In this document: piece after piece, positions 5,481-9,764 of the stretch | Numbering within the stretch: the stretch's first letter is position 1 | Layout of the letters: each line of letters starts with the position of its first letter | DNA from: Pseudomonadota bacterium | GTDB taxonomy: Bacteria > Pseudomonadota > Alphaproteobacteria > Acetobacterales > Acetobacteraceae | Length of the DNA stretch: 9,764 nucleotides | Reading direction: 5' to 3' | NCBI GenBank assembly: GCA_021808985.1 | Contig: JAKBAQ010000096.1 | Coordinates: forward strand, 1-9,764 | Made by a program: the position numbers and the translations under genes | The notes under the pieces: model-generated | What the model was told of the DNA's origin: nothing | The model's input: only the letters and a program-made list of their open reading frames with translations | The model's database searches: none

Positions 5481-7235
5481 ATGCGAAAAACGGATTTTCC
5501 TGCTTTGCGCGTTCCTAAAGCCGTTGCGCGGATGATCAGTGCCGTGCCGCTGGTGTTGGCCGGTGCGCATGCGGCCGGGGCGCAGAGCGCGGTTCCAAGT
5601 TTTCCGCAGGCATCGCCGCTGCCGCATATCGCGCCGCAGAGCCCGCCGCAGCTGGGGGCGGGGTTGCCGAATTTTCAGACTCCCTCGGCCGAGGGGAAGC
5701 TGCCCAAGGCGATGATCCGGGTTGGCTCGGTTACGGTGATAGGGGCCACGGCCTTCGCGCCGGCGCGGCTTGACGCGTTGACCGCCGGGCTGGCCGGGCA
5801 GGTGGTCACGTTGCAGAAGATCGAGGCGGCGCGGCGAGCGTTGCTGGAGCTGTACCGCAGCCATGGGTTTATTCTGACGACCGTTTCGCTGGATATAGAT
5901 GCGGCGGGCAATGTGCGGTTCATTGTCATCGAGGGGCGGATCGTGGCGGTGAAGCTCTCGCGGGATATCGGCCCGGCGGGGACGATGGTGCTGCGGTTTC
6001 TGGATCATCTGACCGCGGAGCGGCCGTTGCGCGAGGCGTCGCTGGAGCGGTGGCTGCTGCTGGCGCAGCAGGTGCCCGGCGTTTCGGTGCATGCGGTGCT
6101 GCAGTCAGGCAGTGATGATCCTGGCGCGCTCACCCTGGTGGCGGAGGTGAGCAAGCAGAGTGTTTCCGGCGTGGTGACGGCGGATAACCGGGGCTTCAAG
6201 GAAGCGGGGCCGGTGGAAGGCCTGGCGGTGGCTGACCTGAACAGCATGACCGCGCAGGGCGACCAGACTGAGATCTCGATGTTTCATACCGATTCCGGCA
6301 CTGATAATTTTGGCCAGATCGCGGAGAGCTTTTTTGTCGGCAATGATGGATTGCGGCTGAAATTTTATGGCGGCGCCGGGCGGGCCAACCCGGATGGCGT
6401 GCTGGGCTCGGTGCATTACCAGAGCTCCATTACCGTGTTTGGCGGGATGGCGAGCTATCCGTTGATCCTGCGGCGCAACCAGGCGTTGAATTTGATGCTG
6501 CATTTCGACGGGGTTGAGAATGCGATCAACATCGCCGGGATTCCGACCAGTTATGACAGCCTGCGGATGGCGCGGCTGGGTGGGCAGTATGCCTGGCAGG
6601 ATTTATGGGCGGGTGATGCGCGTGATGCCTTGAGTGTGCTGAACCTTCAGGCTTCGGAGGGGGTTCCGTATTTTGGCGCGTCGCCGGATGGCCGGACGGC
6701 GCCGCCGGCGGGGCGCAGCGATGAGAAGATCGATTTCTGGAAGCTGAATGGTTCGATCAGCCGGACGCAGACCTTGTTCTCGCCGTTTGCCGGCGCCTCG
6801 GTGGCGCTGCGCACTGAGGCGGGCGGACAGTACGCCACGGATATTCTGCCCTCGGAAGAGGAGTTCTATCTCGGCGGCAACCGGTTCACCCGCGGGTTTT
6901 ATTCCGGCGAGGTGGTGGGTGACAAAGCCCTCTACGCCACGGCGGAACTGCAGTTCAACACCGGTTACGATTTTTCGTTGTTCAACCAGAATATCGAGAT
7001 GGGCGCGCAATTTTACGGTTTTTATGACTGGGGGGAGACCTGGTCGAACCTGCGGACCGATTTGGGCCACCGGATCAGCTCGGTGGGCGGCGGGGTGCGG
7101 CTGGGGCTGACCCGGTATCTGGAAGTGGATGGCGAGGTGACGGAACGCCTCACGACACAGCTGGAGCCGGCGGCGACCAAGTTGATGCCGTTGGCGCAGA
7201 CCGTGGTCTATTGGGGCGTGACGGCCCGTTATTGA
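5481..7235 (+). CDS. TpsB outer membrane transporter, ShlB/FhaC/HecB family
   Basis: A 584-residue protein of normal TpsB length. A signal peptide (residues 1-34, likely cut at AGA|QS) is followed by a Pro/Gln-rich linker (about 35-75). A POTRA domain follows (about 79-158: MIRVGSVTVIGATAFAPARL, LLELYRSHGFILTTVSL, VIEGRI). The rest is a 16-strand-type beta barrel. The family's conserved loop-6 motif (VRGY/F) appears as TRGF at 470-473 after YLGGNRF; its arginine is present. The chain ends in an aromatic residue (TARY), the usual signal for outer-membrane insertion by BAM. It exports the TpsA protein encoded 65 bp downstream. I chose the ATG at 5481, with a GGCGGG ribosome binding site 8 nt upstream; in-frame GTGs at 5472 and 5475 are alternatives adding up to three residues. 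The two genes are very likely co-transcribed. Confidence 0.93.
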   Translation: MRKTDFPALRVPKAVARMISAVPLVLAGAHAAGAQSAVPSFPQASPLPHIAPQSPPQLGAGLPNFQTPSAEGKLPKAMIRVGSVTVIGATAFAPARLDALTAGLAGQVVTLQKIEAARRALLELYRSHGFILTTVSLDIDAAGNVRFIVIEGRIVAVKLSRDIGPAGTMVLRFLDHLTAERPLREASLERWLLLAQQVPGVSVHAVLQSGSDDPGALTLVAEVSKQSVSGVVTADNRGFKEAGPVEGLAVADLNSMTAQGDQTEISMFHTDSGTDNFGQIAESFFVGNDGLRLKFYGGAGRANPDGVLGSVHYQSSITVFGGMASYPLILRRNQALNLMLHFDGVENAINIAGIPTSYDSLRMARLGGQYAWQDLWAGDARDALSVLNLQASEGVPYFGASPDGRTAPPAGRSDEKIDFWKLNGSISRTQTLFSPFAGASVALRTEAGGQYATDILPSEEEFYLGGNRFTRGFYSGEVVGDKALYATAELQFNTGYDFSLFNQNIEMGAQFYGFYDWGETWSNLRTDLGHRISSVGGGVRLGLTRYLEVDGEVTERLTTQLEPAATKLMPLAQTVVYWGVTARY

Positions 7236-7242
7236 GAATATT

Positions 7243-7262
7243 GCCGGCGCGGTGGGGCCGGC
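7243..7262. repeat. GC hairpin in the tpsB-tpsA spacer
   Basis: GCCGGC (7243-7248) and GCCGGC (7257-7262) are self-complementary and can form a 6-bp stem around GCGGTGGG, 8 nt after the TpsB stop codon. There is no T-run after it, so it is more likely an attenuating or mRNA-stability hairpin than a full terminator. Confidence 0.3.
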
Positions 7263-7300
7263 TGTGCGCGCTGCCTGACGGCGCGATGTGAGAGGGTGTG

Positions 7301-9764
7301 ATGGAACGGAAAGCACAACGGTTGGCAGGGGTGAGGGCGAACGGGCGCGTTGCGCGCGCGGCGTGGCTGGCCACCACGGCGCTGACGGCGATTCTGTTTA
7401 GCCCGGGCGTGTTGCGGGCGCAGTCCACGCTGCCGGCGGACACGACCCCGCAAGGAGGGGTGGTGGTGGGCGGCAGCGCCACCATTACGCAAGGCGCGGG
7501 CAGCACCACGATTGATCAGAGCAGCCAGCGGACCGCGATCAACTGGCAGAGTTTCAACGTGGGCAGCGCGGCGTCGGTGCAGTTCAACCAGCCATCCTCC
7601 ACGGCGATTGCGCTGAACCGGGTGGTAACGTCCGAGCCTTCGGTGATTGCCGGGAAGATCAATGCCAATGGGCAGATCGTGCTGGTCAATCAGTCCGGGG
7701 TGGTGTTCACCAAGGGTTCGCAGGTGAATGCGGAGAGCATCGTCGTCTCGACAGCCAATGTGGCGACCAAGGATTTCATGGCTGGAAAGCTGGTGTTTTC
7801 GGGGACGCCGAAGCCGGGGGCGAAAATTGTCAATGACGGGCAGTTGACGGCTGGCGAGGCGGGGCTGGTGGGGCTGGTGGCGCCGCAGGTCGCCAATAAT
7901 GGGGTGATCACGGCGCGGCTGGGCCAGGTGGTGCTGGCGGGGGCCCGTGCCTTCACGCTGGATTTATACGGTGACCGGCTGGTCTCGCTGGATGTGACGC
8001 AAGCGGTCCGCGCGGTGGATGTGGGGGGCAAGCTGGTGCCGGCGCTGGTGACCAATAGCGGGCTGATTCTGGCTGATGGCGGAAAGGTCACGCTGACGGC
8101 GCAGGATGCGGATGCGCTGGTGACGCAGCTGATCAACGCGGGCGGCACCATTCGCGCGAATACGGTGGGGGCGAATACGGGGACAATTTCCATCCAGGGC
8201 GTGGGGGGAGATATTCAGATCGCGGGGAATTTGCTCGCGCAGGGGACGCAGGCCGGGAGCAAGGGCGGCGCGGTGGAGGCGTTGACGACGGGCACGGTGA
8301 GCGTGGCGCCGGGGGCGGTGATAAACGCCTCGGGCGATGCGGGCGGCGGTGTGGTGGCGCTGGGTACGGATTTACAGCGGGCCATGACGGGGGCCACGGA
8401 TACGGCGGCGCCGCGCGCGGCGGCGGTGGTGGTGGCAGCCGGCGCGACGGTGAAGGTGGACGCCACGGGCAAGGGCAATGGCGGTACGGTGACTCTGCTG
8501 AGCGCGCAGGCCACCCATTTTGCCGGGGCGATATCCGCGCAGGGCGGCCCGCAAGGCGGCAATGGCGGGATGGTCGAAATTTCCAGCGACGGGGTGATTT
8601 CGCTGGGCGGCACGGTGATTGACACCGCGCTCGACGGCCAGGCGGGAGAGATATTGCTCGACCCGCAGACGTTGATCATCAGCACCTCGGGGACCAGCAG
8701 CGGGCAGACGAGCTATGTCGATCCGGCTTCGCTGGTCAGCCTGACGGGCAGCATCGTGTTGAGTGCGACCAAGCTGGTGGATGTGGCCAGTGCGGTCAAC
8801 CTGACGGCGGCTTCGGCTTTGACCTTGAGCTCTGGCGGTGATGTGACCATTGGCGCGTCGATCGACACGGTTGGATCGCTGGAGATTGATGCAAGCGGGA
8901 CGATTCTGGTGGGTGGCGGGCTGACGGCTGGGAACATTGCGCTGCTCGACCCTGGTGCCAAGACCTTCATCGATATTGGCGCGCCGGTTGTGGGATCGTC
9001 GCTGGTGGAGTTGGAGAGTGGTGGCGGGATTAGTGAAACCGCCGGAGGGGTTATTACCACGGCTTCGCTGGTGAGTGGCACGGCGAATAGCGGCAATGAT
9101 CTGCTGGACGGTGCGAACAGCGTGACGGCGCTGGGTGCGTTCACCCTGGGCGGTGGGACTTTGAGCCTCGCCGATGCGGGCTCGTTGAATGTGGCGGGGG
9201 TGGTGAGCGCCGCGGATGCGATTTTTGAGAGCGGTGGCGGCATTACCGAAGTGACCGGCGGGCTGCTGAATGTTGGGACGCTGAGCAGCGGCGGGACGAC
9301 GATTGGCGGTGATGTGCAGCTGATGAACGGCAATGGCATTGGCACGCTGGGGAATATGGCGCTGAGCGGGACGCATGTTCTGGCTGTGGCGGATGCTGGT
9401 TCGCTGAATGTGGCTGGTGTGGTGAACGCGGCGACTGTGACGCTGAGCGCGGCGACGCTGGGTTTGACGGGCTCGGTCATCGCGGCGGATGGGTTGGCGC
9501 TGGAGGCGGGTGCCGGTGGTGTTACGGAGGCTTCTGGCGGGTTGCTGGCGGTTGGGACGCTGAGTAGCGGCGGGACGACGATTGGCGGTGCGGTTTCGCT
9601 GGGGAGCGCGAATGATATTGGCACGCTGGGTGCGTTTGCGGCGGCGGGGGATATTCTGCTGCATGATAGCGGCGCGCTGGCGATTGCCGGTTTGGTGCAG
9701 ACGCCGGGGCTGCTGACGCTGGAGGATGGCGGCGCGGTGAGCGAGTTGGGCGGCGGGCTGCTGA
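7301..9764 (+). CDS. TpsA exoprotein, filamentous hemagglutinin-like adhesin (C-terminus beyond window)
   Basis: An uninterrupted frame from the ATG at 7301 to the window end, 821 codons with no stop, so the protein is partial. AGAGGG at 7291-7296 is a good ribosome binding site 4 nt before the start. The signal peptide spans residues 1-40 (twin-basic region, then AAWLATTALTAILFSPGVLR, cut at LRA|QS). The TPS secretion domain follows (about 45-290), with INWQSFNVGSAASVQFNQP (80-98) and INANGQIVLVNQSGVVF (120-136). This is the hemagglutination-activity (NPXG) domain recognised by TpsB, though the usual NPNG is NQSG here (130-133). The remainder is Gly/Ala/Val/Thr/Ser-rich, as expected of a beta-helix, and contains almost no Cys. 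From residue 572 a repeat array begins. It is secreted to the surface or medium by the upstream TpsB. A role in adhesion or biofilm is likely; a C-terminal toxin (contact-dependent inhibition) cannot be excluded because the end is not in view. Confidence 0.92.
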   Translation, partial: MERKAQRLAGVRANGRVARAAWLATTALTAILFSPGVLRAQSTLPADTTPQGGVVVGGSATITQGAGSTTIDQSSQRTAINWQSFNVGSAASVQFNQPSSTAIALNRVVTSEPSVIAGKINANGQIVLVNQSGVVFTKGSQVNAESIVVSTANVATKDFMAGKLVFSGTPKPGAKIVNDGQLTAGEAGLVGLVAPQVANNGVITARLGQVVLAGARAFTLDLYGDRLVSLDVTQAVRAVDVGGKLVPALVTNSGLILADGGKVTLTAQDADALVTQLINAGGTIRANTVGANTGTISIQGVGGDIQIAGNLLAQGTQAGSKGGAVEALTTGTVSVAPGAVINASGDAGGGVVALGTDLQRAMTGATDTAAPRAAAVVVAAGATVKVDATGKGNGGTVTLLSAQATHFAGAISAQGGPQGGNGGMVEISSDGVISLGGTVIDTALDGQAGEILLDPQTLIISTSGTSSGQTSYVDPASLVSLTGSIVLSATKLVDVASAVNLTAASALTLSSGGDVTIGASIDTVGSLEIDASGTILVGGGLTAGNIALLDPGAKTFIDIGAPVVGSSLVELESGGGISETAGGVITTASLVSGTANSGNDLLDGANSVTALGAFTLGGGTLSLADAGSLNVAGVVSAADAIFESGGGITEVTGGLLNVGTLSSGGTTIGGDVQLMNGNGIGTLGNMALSGTHVLAVADAGSLNVAGVVNAATVTLSAATLGLTGSVIAADGLALEAGAGGVTEASGGLLAVGTLSSGGTTIGGAVSLGSANDIGTLGAFAAAGDILLHDSGALAIAGLVQTPGLLTLEDGGAVSELGGGLL
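9014..9764 (+). repeat. Degenerate tandem repeats coding for beta-helix units of TpsA
   Basis: At least three diverged units and the start of a fourth begin at 9014, 9227, 9503 and 9722. Each opens with Glu-(Ser/Ala/Asp)-Gly and a Gly-(Ile/Val)-(Ser/Thr)-Glu motif. Their lengths are 71, 92 and 73 codons. Shared blocks include TGGLLNVGTLSSGGTTIGG and SGGLLAVGTLSSGGTTIGG (units 2 and 3) and ADAGSLNVAGVV (units 1 and 2). Unit 2 is longer by about 20 codons (around TLSAATLGLTGSVIAADGLA), the size of one beta-helix rung. The array continues past the window. Confidence 0.85.

Noticed and set aside
8372..9664. Very long open frames on the minus strand opposite the TpsA gene (about 430 and 303 codons)
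   Set aside because: Their products are low-complexity Arg/Gln- or Pro/Ser/Thr-rich strings without any family resemblance. The forward frame has a signal peptide, TPS domain and repeats. High GC and repetitive codons remove stops on the opposite strand.
9014..9764. Possible CRISPR array or satellite DNA because of regular repeats
   Set aside because: The repeats are in frame, diverged, over 200 bp long and translate to beta-helix units of the TpsA protein. There are no short identical repeats with unique spacers.
7301..9764. CdiA contact-dependent inhibition toxin
   Set aside because: The gene order tpsB-tpsA fits, but the C-terminal toxin, its marker motif and an immunity gene would lie beyond the window, so the call is not supported by visible sequence.

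Overview
The window is GC-rich, densely coded bacterial DNA. Its codon use, the glutaryl-CoA dehydrogenase/LysR pair and a long palindrome of a kind common in Alphaproteobacteria suggest an alphaproteobacterium, possibly Acetobacteraceae. The phylum-level call is moderate; the family-level call is a guess, because no rRNA or other marker gene is present.

Layout. (1) Positions 1-323: the N-terminal end of a leftward glutaryl-CoA dehydrogenase gene and a divergent promoter region holding a perfect 12-bp inverted repeat with a LysR-type T-N11-A core. (2) 324-1223: a rightward LysR-family regulator, the likely reader of that operator. (3) 1223-1324: a tail-to-tail junction with two back-to-back inverted repeats, one a 57-bp near-perfect palindrome. 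(4) 1323-4915: a tightly packed leftward operon. In transcription order it encodes a FUSC-family aromatic-acid-exporter-like inner membrane protein, a DUF1656 small membrane protein, a HlyD/EmrA/AaeA-like membrane fusion protein and a flavodoxin-like protein. (5) 5058-5351: a lone leftward PAAR protein, the tip of a type VI secretion spike. (6) 5481-9764: a rightward two-partner secretion (type Vb) locus. A ShlB/FhaC-like outer membrane transporter (TpsB) is followed 65 bp later by a large exoprotein (TpsA) that is open for 821 codons and runs off the window end with a growing repeat array.

How the parts work together. The LysR protein probably senses a metabolite of glutarate, lysine or aromatic catabolism and controls the dehydrogenase and itself. 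The FUSC, DUF1656 and HlyD proteins should form an AaeXAB-like pump for weak acids or aromatic acids; no outer-membrane channel gene is visible with it. TpsB exports TpsA, probably an adhesin or other surface beta-helix protein. The PAAR gene has no VgrG or effector beside it and must work with type VI parts encoded elsewhere.

I found no tRNA, rRNA, CRISPR array, transposase or phage gene. I do not see a clearly undescribed system; the most notable features are the operator, the palindrome, the solitary PAAR gene and the unusual TpsA motif and repeats.
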